Assembly (NCBI GenBank): GCA_910586285.1
Contig: CAJUGR010000003.1
Location: 39,104 to 45,305 of the forward strand
Source of the DNA: an uncultured Erysipelotrichaceae bacterium
GTDB taxonomy: Bacteria > Bacillota_I > Bacilli_A > Erysipelotrichales > Erysipelotrichaceae
Length of the DNA: 6,202 nt
Direction of reading: 5' to 3'
The translations under genes were made by a program, and so were the position numbers. Each line of letters starts with the position of its first letter. The stretch's first letter is position 1. Under the pieces are notes generated by a model. The model saw nothing but the letters and a program-made list of their open reading frames with translations, did not search any database and was not told the origin of the DNA. This document shows positions 1 through 6,079 of the stretch, piece after piece.

Positions 1-1
1 T

Positions 2-844
2 ATCAATAATGTCGATGAAATATTCACCTCGTTAAATATTGATTATCAGCTGACAGACATCGCGCAGATACAAGCACTGCTCAATATGGAAAGCATGGAT
101 TGGGCAAAGATTTCCTCTCAGGTTCTTTCCTTTTTATCCGCCAGCGCCGGCGGTATCTGGGACAATGCCGTATCGTTCACCGCCCAGTTTGCCATCATTT
201 TTACCGGTTTTATGTTCTCCTTATATCTGTTATCCAGCAAGGAAACCTTTATTCGGCAGGTACGAAAAGTGATTGTAGCAATATTCGGGGTGAAAAATTC
301 CGAAAGCATCTTTGAGTGGAGTCATCGTGCCAATAAAATCTTTTCCGGCTTCATCACCGGACAATTAGTGGAAGCAGGCATTCTTTGGATATTATATTTC
401 TTTACGATGAAGCTGTTTCACTTCCCCTATCCCGAACTCATATCAACCTTGATCGCCGTTTGTTCTCTTGTCCCGGTATTCGGCTCGATGTTTGCGATGA
501 GTGTCGGAGCGATTTTAATCCTTTCAGAAAGCCTTTGGACTTCCATTCTCTTTATTATTTTCTATCAGCTTATGCAGCAATTTGAAGACAATGTCATTTA
601 TCCTCGTGTCGTCGGCAATTCGGTTGGTCTGCCGGGTTTATGGGTATTATTGTCCATCTTTGTCTTCGGTGCCCAATTCGGCATTATCGGTATGCTTTTG
701 GCCGTTCCCACCACCGCATTCTTCTATACCTTATTTGCCCATATCATTAACACAACCTTGCAAAAGAAACAAATCGTAGTCAGCGATACCGAAATTATCG
801 TTGGTGATGAATCCAAAGAACCACAGAAAAGTAATGAAGCATAA
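2..844 (+). CDS. AI-2E family transporter, C-terminal part (5' end outside window)
   Basis: This is the last 280 codons of a polytopic inner-membrane protein of the AI-2E transporter family (PF01594 type). Characterised members export the autoinducer AI-2 or act as Na+/H+ antiporters, so the substrate cannot be named here. The frame is open from the window's second base, and the Met at base 86 is internal, because upstream codons read as normal protein. Family members are usually 340-400 residues, so roughly 80-120 N-terminal residues are missing. Hydrophobic segments lie, counting from base 2, near residues 59-79, 113-135, 147-175, 178-190 and 212-248. The family hallmark is clear: a YPRVVG stretch near residues 200-205, followed by the glycine-rich GAQFGIIGMLLAVP segment near 223-236. 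A charged, probably cytoplasmic tail ends the protein. It stops at TAA (842-844), just before a strong terminator, so it is the last gene of its transcript. Confidence 0.9.
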   Translation: MNNVDEIFTSLNIDYQLTDIAQIQALLNMESMDWAKISSQVLSFLSASAGGIWDNAVSFTAQFAIIFTGFMFSLYLLSSKETFIRQVRKVIVAIFGVKNSESIFEWSHRANKIFSGFITGQLVEAGILWILYFFTMKLFHFPYPELISTLIAVCSLVPVFGSMFAMSVGAILILSESLWTSILFIIFYQLMQQFEDNVIYPRVVGNSVGLPGLWVLLSIFVFGAQFGIIGMLLAVPTTAFFYTLFAHIINTTLQKKQIVVSDTEIIVGDESKEPQKSNEA

Positions 845-845
845 T

Positions 846-892
846 AAAAAGCCGAGCCTTTTCTTTTCATAAAAGAAGGCTCGGCTTTTTTT
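846..892 (+). terminator. Intrinsic terminator after the AI-2E family gene
   Basis: A perfect 10-bp GC-rich stem, GCCGAGCCTT (851-860) with AAGGCTCGGC (876-885), is followed by seven T (886-892). The stem can extend into the loop through a CTTTT/AAAAG pairing with a two-base bulge. Five A precede the left arm, so the hairpin could also stop transcripts arriving on the minus strand from the hydrolase operon. It starts two bases after the stop codon. Confidence 0.92.
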
Positions 893-965
893 GAGGAAAA
901 GCAAATTGTGATTAAAAATTCAAACCCTTCATTTTTCCTTTTTTTCAAGGCTTTTCGACTGCCAA

Positions 966-1136
966 ATGTCCAGTCCTTATGTATTTTCCCTTGTTTTTGC
1001 CCTTACAAGCAGGAAGTCACAAACCGCAGATAAGCAGCAGTGCAGACCGCAAGAGCGTGAAAGTGTATTGAAACGCCTGCATCAGATACAGGCGGAGGGT
1101 AAGCAGAGAAATCAGCCAAGACTGAGTTTGGTATGA
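966..1136 (+). pseudogene. Short plus-strand reading, possible mobile-element gene fragment
   Basis: From ATG 966 to TGA 1134-1136 there is a 56-codon reading, in a frame open from about base 912. Its second half (about 1026-1109) is hydrophilic and charged, with the run ERESVLKRLHQIQAEGKQR. This looks far more like real protein than the opposite-strand reading of the same bases, which is rich in Ala, Pro and Cys. The style resembles the basic C-terminal tails of mobilization relaxases, but I could not identify it and no conserved motif is present. No convincing ribosome binding site precedes the ATG, so a decayed fragment is more likely than an intact small gene. The likeness to protein ends near base 1109, exactly where the opposing hydrolase gene loses its family resemblance. 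Confidence 0.3.
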
Positions 1137-1650
1137 GTTCTTGTAACTTTATAGAAGCTGAGTAATTAGCCCTGTCTCTTTCGCCGCACAAAATTAGCGT
1201 TCTACAATGAATATCCTTCAAATTTTCTAAGAAATCAAGGTTTGTCATAGAATTGCAAAGGCTGATAATCTCTTTTTTGGAAGCTCCCATTTTTTTAAAT
1301 GCCATATTCGGCAAAAAATGAAATATTACATTTTGAAATTTCAATAAATTTTTAGGCATAGAAAATTGTGTCCCGATTAAAATCAAAGCCTCAACTTTGC
1401 TGCTATGCTCAATTGCATACTGCAAAGCAAGAATCCCTCCTAACGAAAGACCGCTTAAAGTGAACGGTTCCTCAAACTGGTCACAATACCTCTCAAGCTT
1501 TTGATATAAATTGGCGTAACAAAATTCTGTTCCATGGAGCCATTCAAACAAAGCAGGACAGGAAACCTAAAAATTCTTATCAATATCTTTTATTGAATCA
1601 TTCCAGTCAGACGGAGCTTGCCCTAAGCCGTGCAACAAAATACATTTCAT
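1003..1650 (-). pseudogene. Alpha/beta hydrolase, broken by in-frame TAG and C-terminal replacement
   Basis: This is the third gene of the padR operon. ATG 1648-1650 follows a strong GGAGGGGGAG site, 13 bases after the upstream stop. The start reads MKCILLHGLGQ, a first beta strand plus an HGxG oxyanion-type turn. Codon 28 is TAG (1567-1569), after which the same frame continues with good family sequence to TAA at 1003. Counted through the stop, the nucleophile elbow GLSLGG places Ser69, and CGERD places the likely acid Asp159. The catalytic His, expected in a GHxxN-like motif near the end, is missing. From about residue 181 (base 1110) the sequence turns into unrelated Ala/Pro/Cys-rich residues. 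Restart at TTG 1549-1551 would give 182 residues without the first strand and the oxyanion motif. With both ends damaged, an active serine hydrolase is unlikely. The substrate is unknown. Confidence 0.82.
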
Positions 1651-1663
1651 AAGCTCCCCCTCC

Positions 1664-2233
1664 TCAAATAGATAAATTACTTACGGTTTTGCCTATTTTT
1701 TTACAATAAAGTACTAACAGTTTCCATACGCCACGCCCTGTCCAACAAAGTAAAACTCCAATCACCAAAGAAATGATAAATTCTACAATGGGATTAAAAG
1801 TAACAATTCCGCCAAGAAAGATACCGATATTTTCCACATAAGGAATGCCAAGGGCAAATATATAATCAATCATCTTTACCGCAGCTAAAACAGGAGACAT
1901 AATCCCGCAAATGATAAAAGTAGGAGCAATAATAGCCAAAGAAGGAATAACTACCATTCCTGAAAATCCCACTAAGCTATAAAAAGCACAGACAACCAAA
2001 AACCTATTCCAGCTGAATCTGCTTTCTTTTGAAAGTAAATCTCCAAGATAAGCCTTTGCTAAGTCTTTAGGATTTCCTAATCGTTCAATTATCTGTTCAG
2101 CAGGAATATCATTGCTTTGCAATTCCTGCATTTCGCTTTTGATTTCCTTTATAATATCTACTCGTTCCGATACAGCGATAGGTCTTAAATATTTTTCCAT
2201 TTTTTCAAGATATTCATTTAATACTTTTTCCAT
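1664..2233 (-). CDS. HAAS-domain (DUF1700-like) membrane protein
   Basis: This 189-residue protein has a soluble helical N-terminal domain and a membrane C-terminus. Residues 1-65 match the HAAS/DUF1700 pattern: an amphipathic helix rich in Glu and Lys, the stretch SERVDIIKEIKSEMQEL, then the hallmark AEQIIERLGNPKDLAKAYL. About four hydrophobic segments follow, near 77-95, 97-120, 123-145 and 148-175, ending in a basic tail. Such proteins are typically encoded next to PadR regulators and are thought to act as membrane partners or sensors for them; the mechanism here is inference. ATG 2231-2233 lies two bases after the padR stop, and its AAGGAG site sits inside the last padR codons, so translation of the two is probably coupled. 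The gene looks intact. Confidence 0.85.
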   Translation of the reverse strand: MEKVLNEYLEKMEKYLRPIAVSERVDIIKEIKSEMQELQSNDIPAEQIIERLGNPKDLAKAYLGDLLSKESRFSWNRFLVVCAFYSLVGFSGMVVIPSLAIIAPTFIICGIMSPVLAAVKMIDYIFALGIPYVENIGIFLGGIVTFNPIVEFIISLVIGVLLCWTGRGVWKLLVLYCKKIGKTVSNLSI

Positions 2234-2235
2234 GA

Positions 2236-2568
2236 TTATTCTCCTTTGATTTTGTTAATAGCACTAAGCAGATTTTCCCATTCAACAGACATTGCAGCGA
2301 TGTATTCTAGCCCTTTATCTGTAATTGAGTAATACTTTCTTGGCGGCAGCCCCTCTGTACTTTCCTGCCATGAGGAAGAAATATATTCTTCTTTGAGCAA
2401 CCTTCTAAGAAGCGGATAAATTGTATTCTCTTTAGCGGCGACAATAGGATATTTTTCTAATGTGCTGATAATTTCATATCCATAAGAGGGTTGTTTCCGT
2501 ATCATTATTAGAATACAAAATTCAAGTGTTCCCCGTTTTATTTGGGATTTCCAATCATCAATATTCAT
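2236..2568 (-). CDS. PadR family transcriptional regulator
   Basis: This is a 110-residue DNA-binding repressor with a winged helix-turn-helix of the short PadR type. Residues 9-85 carry the family pattern: KRGTLEFCILIMI (first helix), SYGYEIISTLEK, then the recognition part with NTIYPLLRRLLKEEYI (49-64), and the wing ending in PRKYYSITDKG (76-86). A C-terminal helix with Trp95 is the usual dimerisation region, which in LmrR-like relatives lines a ligand pocket. The start is ATG 2566-2568, because AGGAGGT (2576-2582) lies at ideal spacing. A longer reading to base 2619 would run through the -10 box into the -35 box of the gene's own promoter. The gene heads an operon with the HAAS protein and the hydrolase. 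Multiple inverted half-sites at its promoter suggest autorepression. The ligand is unknown. Confidence 0.92.
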   Translation of the reverse strand: MNIDDWKSQIKRGTLEFCILIMIRKQPSYGYEIISTLEKYPIVAAKENTIYPLLRRLLKEEYISSSWQESTEGLPPRKYYSITDKGLEYIAAMSVEWENLLSAINKIKGE

Positions 2569-2628
2569 ATACTGTACCTCCTGTATATACATCGTACCAC
2601 ACAGTATATGTTTTGTCAACAGTATATC
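2566..2628 (-). promoter_or_regulatory. Putative PadR operator cluster
   Basis: Plus-strand CATATACTGT (2566-2575) is a perfect 10-base inverted partner of ACAGTATATG (2601-2610). A second copy, ACAGTATATC, lies at 2619-2628, and a palindrome GTATATAC at 2583-2590. Together they cover the -35 flank, the spacer, the start site, the ribosome site and the start codon. PadR dimers bind AT-rich dyads at their own promoters, so repressor occupancy here would block RNA polymerase. That this PadR binds these sites is inference. Confidence 0.6.
2591..2619 (-). promoter_or_regulatory. Sigma-A-type promoter of the padR operon
   Basis: Read on the minus strand, there is a perfect TTGACA -35 box (2614-2619), a 17-base spacer and TACGAT as the -10 box (2591-2596). 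Transcription should begin near 2584, only a base or two ahead of the AGGAGGT site at 2576-2582. The leader would be about 16 bases, unusually short. Confidence 0.75.
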
Positions 2629-2643
2629 AAGAAGAATAATATC

Positions 2644-2678
2644 AGAAAAGACAGGCAGATATTCCGCCCGTCTTTTCT
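2644..2678 (-). terminator. Probable terminator between tnpV and padR
   Basis: AGAAAAGACAGGC (2644-2656) pairs with GCCCGTCTTTTCT (2666-2678) across a 9-base loop, giving 13 pairs with one mismatch. On the minus strand the stem ends in CTTTTCT followed by GATATTATTC, so the T tract is interrupted. Its position, 17 bases past the tnpV stop and just ahead of the padR promoter, fits separation of the two transcripts. Confidence 0.55.
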
Positions 2679-2694
2679 AATGCTGATAAAATTT

Positions 2695-3075
2695 CTAGAC
2701 ATATATCATCTCTGCATTGACAATTTCTCTTGCCCTTGCTTGTATCTCGTTCATTCTGCCAAGCCACAACATTGGATTTTCTGCTTTCAGTTGTTCGGTA
2801 ACCTCCTCCCTATTAGCCATTTGCTTAACTAACCGAAACATCATGTCCTGCGCCTGCTCGTCAATATCAGTAAGATAACTGTTCAGGTTGCCACTTGTAA
2901 GCAGAGTGATGTAAAATGCTTTTTGGTATTCCTGCAAATAGCGTTTGTGCCGCTGCCCCCATAAGCCGATAGGTTTGTTTTCCTTTTCGGCTGGTAAAAC
3001 AAGGCAGGGAATATAATAATCTTCATGCAATTCATACCAAAGACCGTTGTTTTCGTCATAAATATATTTTTCCAT
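2695..3075 (-). CDS. tnpV: TnpV family transposon-encoded protein
   Basis: This 126-residue protein is recognisable as TnpV, a small protein carried by Tn4451-type mobilizable transposons and related clostridial elements. Its biochemical role is not established. Family landmarks in order are GLWYEL near 11-16, YYIPCLVLP at 20-28, PIGLWGQRHKRYLQE at 35-49, LTSGNLNSYLTDID at 59-72, and a C-terminal block EQLKAENPMLWLGRMNEI followed by ARAREIVN (95-120). Length and both ends match the family, so the gene appears intact. ATG 3073-3075 is chosen because GGAGG (3084-3088) lies at good spacing; an in-frame TTG at 3088-3090 overlaps that site and is unlikely. No recombinase or mobilization gene accompanies it in the window, so it probably marks the remains of an element. 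It is transcribed toward padR, with a hairpin between them. Confidence 0.9.
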   Translation of the reverse strand: MEKYIYDENNGLWYELHEDYYIPCLVLPAEKENKPIGLWGQRHKRYLQEYQKAFYITLLTSGNLNSYLTDIDEQAQDMMFRLVKQMANREEVTEQLKAENPMLWLGRMNEIQARAREIVNAEMIYV

Positions 3076-3340
3076 AGTGTTATCCTCCAAAATAATCTAT
3101 TCGCACATACGTCATATTTTCCCGATTGCCACACGTTTTTATATCTTGTTATGAAATTTTGCTGCCCTCGATTTTGCCCTTGTGATTGTTCAAAACAAGG
3201 GTAACATTGTGTGAAATCATATAAAGTAATAAGGTGGACTGATTGCGATAAATCCTTTATTTCCAAGGCGTTTGGAGGATTTTATTAAAACTCTATGGGG
3301 TATGATGAATACCCTTGAAATTTTGAATTTCTAATTTGTA
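3076..3340. other. Intergenic region between tnpV and the ABC exporter gene
   Basis: This stretch holds the tnpV ribosome site, a 7-bp hairpin CCCTTGT (3177-3183)/ACAAGGG (3195-3201), a possible 11-codon reading ending on the tnpV ribosome site (3080-3115, minus strand), and two small hairpins near the exporter stop. A plus-strand frame is open from 3233 to TAA at 3332-3334 and ends in a protein-like stretch, but it has no start signal. I see no convincing gene and no clear element end. Confidence 0.5.
3298..3331 (-). terminator. Weak hairpin pair after the ABC exporter stop
   Basis: Two hairpins lie just past the exporter stop: GAAATT/AATTTC (3317-3331, 3-base loop) and GGGTAT/ATACCC (3298-3314, 5-base loop). 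On the minus strand the second is followed by CATAGAGTTTT, a poor T tract. They may terminate the exporter transcript, but the signal is much weaker than the one at 846-892. Confidence 0.3.
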
Positions 3341-5857
3341 TTATTTTTTAATGGCATCAATCGGCCGTTGCGCGGCGATTTTCAGAATCGGTATCAAAGA
3401 AGATAACAATGCGATTAATGATACAATCACTATTAATAACAGCGGCTGTCGCCATGTCGTAATAATCGGTGATATCAGAATTCCGACACTTTCCATCGCA
3501 AAACGGTTAACAAGGAATGCCATCACATACAGAGCGATGATTGTTACCACATAAGAGATAAAGGCAAGCGTCACGGTTTCCCAGATGAAGATTTTCACCA
3601 CATCCATACTGCGCGCGCCGATCGAGCGAAGAATTCCGATTTCCTTTTTACGATAAGTGATGGAAACCACAATGAAATTCATGAGTAATGCGACAGCAAA
3701 AACAAAGAATGCAATGCTGGCATAAAAGAACACCTTAGTCGCAAATTTAGCAAAACTATCAATACTTTCCACATCATTGGTTGCAATCGTATGTGCTTTG
3801 TATTCTTGATCAATCGGATAGCTTTCCAAAAGTTCATGTAATGCGGTTTCTTCGGCGCTGACCAACAATTCTCCGATATAAAACGGATCGGATACATACG
3901 GTTCCACCATTTCCTTCGCTGCATAACATAATCCCTCGCCGTAAAGAGCATCATCATTGTATGAATCCGGCAAAATTACCCCGCGGATCACCACATCTTC
4001 TGCAGTAATTACCTTACCGTAACCATTAGCTCCTGCGGTTTGCATAGTCATGGTCGTGCCGATGACCTGTTTGGCTAACTTACGAATGATCTGTTCACGT
4101 TCAGCTTCCTTGCGCTGCGCAAACATATCATCATATATCGGTCCGCTCTTGGTTTGTTCGGCATACGATGAACTATATAGCATATCACTGCTCCAAATAA
4201 CCTCTTTTTTAGACAGATGATCAATGGTTTGTTCACCGTTTCCGTCAAAATACGTAATCGGATTTACAGGATAGGCCAAATTCGCATAAATCTGACTGTT
4301 CTGATCAAAAAAGTTACTGGCATATTCATTGGTGTTCATCTTATTATCTTTCGCTAAATTCAATGCATCCACAAACCCTGTCTTAACAAACAACTGTTCA
4401 CAGTTTTGATTGACAATCACTCTGAATTTACGATAGAGACGATACTGGTCTTCACCGATCTGGTCACCATAGACCGATTTTAACTCATCATAGGCAGACA
4501 GATCTGTTTTTACAATACCGCTTACCTTCACCCATTTCCCGGCAATGGGAAGTTTGACTTGCTTGATGACTTCCTCATAAGACTTTGGCTGCAGCATTCG
4601 ATCTTGATCATCATGAATACCATAGGTGATGATCAAATCCGCCAAATAAGAGGAAATGGCCGTTTCATCATAATTCTGTGGAAATGATCCGATCACGTCC
4701 GTAAGATGAAGATCATCAAAACGATTCATTTCCGTTAAACGAAAATTTTGACAAGCTGTATCAAACAAATTTTGCTTCAGCGGAATTTGGAACACCGTAG
4801 CGTTCAAAGGATAAGCGCTTGATTCATAAACCTTAGCAACATCCTGACCAATCTCATTGATCAATTTAACTGCATCTTGATTGTGTATTTCTAATAATTC
4901 GGAATCCCAGCGAACCATAACGTTGCCGTCTTCATCCAAGAGCTGCCGTTGAATGGCAACCAGATGCTCTCCATTTTCATTCATAGCCTTGTATTGCGCA
5001 TTCACACCGTTAAATTGTCCAATGCTGTCAGACAATGATAATGACAACAGTGCAAAGCTGGTCAACAAAATCGTAAAAATCATACGTAACTTTTTATGCT
5101 TTAAACAAGTAAAGCCCAAATGGAAACAATCCTTTAACGGCAAGCGGGAAGGAATGCGCACGAATTGTCGATCATCTGCTTCTACCATCGGTTTACTGTC
5201 CGCTATGACTTCCCCGTCCGCAAACGTAATAATACGATCGGCATATAGCTTTGCGGCTTCCTCATCATGACTGACAACAATCACCAGCTTTTCTTGAGAT
5301 AATTCTTTAAGCGTATCAAAAATCTCTTTACCGGTCTTCGAATCCAGCGCACCGGTCGGTTCATCCGCCATTAGAATTTCCGGCTGCTTAATCAAAGAGC
5401 GCGCAATCGCCACTCGCTGCTTTTGTCCACCGGAGAGTTCATTAGGATAGCGATTCGCAAAACCTTCTAATCCCACCTTCTTCAACATATCCTCAATCGT
5501 CTCTTGACTCACTTCTTTCTGTTGGAGCTGGAGCGATAAGGCAATATTTTTTTCAATCGTATATTCTTCCATCAAGTAAAATTCCTGAAAGATAAAACCG
5601 ATATACGTATTGCGATACGCATCATAATCCGCTTGGGTAAATGTCTTAGAACTCTTGCCATGAATGATAAGTTCCCCTTCATCAGCCTGGTCCAAACCAC
5701 CGATCACATTGAGCAGAGTAGACTTACCGGATCCGCTTTTTCCTAAAATAAATACCATTCCCTGTAACGGAAACTTCAGACTCACGTTCTTCAGCGCTTG
5801 TGTCTTCATTCCTTTACTGGAGCGATAGGTCTTTGAAATATTCACTAATTCTAACAT
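3341..5857 (-). CDS. ABC exporter: ATPase fused to FtsX-like permease
   Basis: This 838-residue MacB/FtsX-like polypeptide probably works as a dimer, moving peptides, lipids or drugs outward or driving an outer-surface process. The substrate is unknown. The ATPase comes first: Walker A GKSGSGKS (39-46), Q-loop Gln91, signature LSGGQ (141-145), Walker B ILMADE (161-166) and switch His197, all intact. The permease has a first membrane helix near 256-276. It continues through an outer domain of about 420 residues, clearly larger than the usual MacB loop, to three helices near 708-731, 757-783 and 804-826. The cytoplasmic link YRKKEIGILRSIGA and the PIDAIKK end are typical of FtsX-like permeases. 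ATG 5855-5857 is chosen over longer readings because AAGGA lies 8 bases upstream and the ATPase fold starts at once with LELVNISKTY. An ATG at 5866 would be too close to that site. The gene appears to be transcribed alone. Confidence 0.93.
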   Translation of the reverse strand: MLELVNISKTYRSSKGMKTQALKNVSLKFPLQGMVFILGKSGSGKSTLLNVIGGLDQADEGELIIHGKSSKTFTQADYDAYRNTYIGFIFQEFYLMEEYTIEKNIALSLQLQQKEVSQETIEDMLKKVGLEGFANRYPNELSGGQKQRVAIARSLIKQPEILMADEPTGALDSKTGKEIFDTLKELSQEKLVIVVSHDEEAAKLYADRIITFADGEVIADSKPMVEADDRQFVRIPSRLPLKDCFHLGFTCLKHKKLRMIFTILLTSFALLSLSLSDSIGQFNGVNAQYKAMNENGEHLVAIQRQLLDEDGNVMVRWDSELLEIHNQDAVKLINEIGQDVAKVYESSAYPLNATVFQIPLKQNLFDTACQNFRLTEMNRFDDLHLTDVIGSFPQNYDETAISSYLADLIITYGIHDDQDRMLQPKSYEEVIKQVKLPIAGKWVKVSGIVKTDLSAYDELKSVYGDQIGEDQYRLYRKFRVIVNQNCEQLFVKTGFVDALNLAKDNKMNTNEYASNFFDQNSQIYANLAYPVNPITYFDGNGEQTIDHLSKKEVIWSSDMLYSSSYAEQTKSGPIYDDMFAQRKEAEREQIIRKLAKQVIGTTMTMQTAGANGYGKVITAEDVVIRGVILPDSYNDDALYGEGLCYAAKEMVEPYVSDPFYIGELLVSAEETALHELLESYPIDQEYKAHTIATNDVESIDSFAKFATKVFFYASIAFFVFAVALLMNFIVVSITYRKKEIGILRSIGARSMDVVKIFIWETVTLAFISYVVTIIALYVMAFLVNRFAMESVGILISPIITTWRQPLLLIVIVSLIALLSSLIPILKIAAQRPIDAIKK

Positions 5858-5881
5858 TGTGATCATCCTTTCTTGTGTTAT

Positions 5882-5904
5882 CTGTACTAAGTATATTAAT
5901 ACAG
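5882..5904 (-). promoter_or_regulatory. Palindromic operator candidate at the exporter start site
   Basis: CTGTA (5882-5886) and TACAG (5900-5904) form a dyad whose inner arms TAA/TTA (5888-5890, 5896-5898) also pair, so eight of eleven positions are symmetric. It overlaps the -10 box and the expected start site, where a repressor would act. The flanking ACAGTATA (5901-5908) matches half-sites at the padR promoter. A dyad of this kind could also suit a GntR/YtrA-type repressor encoded elsewhere. Confidence 0.5.
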
Positions 5905-5929
5905 TATAACACAATGGTTTTTTTGTCAA
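5901..5929 (-). promoter_or_regulatory. Promoter of the ABC exporter gene
   Basis: On the minus strand, TTGACA (5924-5929) is followed 17 bases on by TACTGT (5901-5906). TATACT (5903-5908), with a 15-base spacer, is the alternative -10 box. Transcription should start near 5894, giving a leader of about 37 bases before ATG 5857. Confidence 0.7.
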
Positions 5930-5941
5930 GTATCCTTGCAC

Positions 5942-6079
5942 ATTTTTTTCAAAATTGATTTTCCCTTATGAGCAACCAAACAAAAAAAAGCCAAAGTTAT
6001 CCTGACTTATGATCTATACGCTTTGTTACCCGTTGACCTAAATAAAAACATCAATATGAGGGGCACTTCCACATTTTCT
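5942..6079. other. Intergenic region upstream of the exporter promoter
   Basis: This A+T-rich stretch has A runs (5982-5989) and no recognisable gene. Minus-strand transcription arriving from the right would cross an eight-T run after GGC at 5982-5992, but no strong stem precedes it. Several short frames read through parts of it and none has a start signal or a family resemblance. Confidence 0.5.

Larger units (their letters stand above)
893..3335. mobile_element. Probable acquired segment with Tn4451-type remnant (edges uncertain)
   Basis: Between two ordinary chromosomal-type genes that face each other lies a more A+T-rich block. It carries a tnpV gene, a padR-HAAS-hydrolase operon with a truncated last gene, and a short plus-strand reading that collides with that gene. 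TnpV is known from mobilizable Tn4451-like elements of clostridia, where it sits with a large serine recombinase (TnpX) and mobilization genes. Neither is visible here, and I found no terminal repeats or target duplications. The limits given are simply the flanking terminator and the end of the exporter gene. The block could be a decayed transposon or the product of several insertions. Confidence 0.4.

Noticed and set aside
86..88. Met at base 86 as the true start of the AI-2E family gene
   Set aside because: The frame is open with protein-like codons to the window edge, no ribosome site precedes it, and the family is longer at the N-terminus.
957..975. Inverted repeat GACTG/CAGTC as an element end
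   Set aside because: It has only five pairs with a nine-base loop, and no matching copy was seen near 3240-3340.
1567..1569. TAG as a recoded amino acid
   Set aside because: The C-terminus of the same gene is also damaged, so simple decay explains the stop without recoding.
2542..2832. 96-codon plus-strand frame
   Set aside because: It runs antisense across the padR start, the padR promoter and the tnpV end, and has no ribosome site or family resemblance.
2883..3266. 127-codon minus-strand frame overlapping tnpV
   Set aside because: It overlaps the tnpV N-terminal half in another frame, has no ribosome site, and its composition is rich in Gln, Trp and Cys; tnpV itself matches its family end to end.
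4953..5270. 105-codon plus-strand frame inside the exporter gene
   Set aside because: It is an antisense shadow of a gene whose ATPase and permease motifs are fully intact.
5858..5941. N-terminal extension of the ABC exporter
   Set aside because: The longer reading crosses both promoter boxes, while a good ribosome site and the usual ATPase start support ATG 5857.
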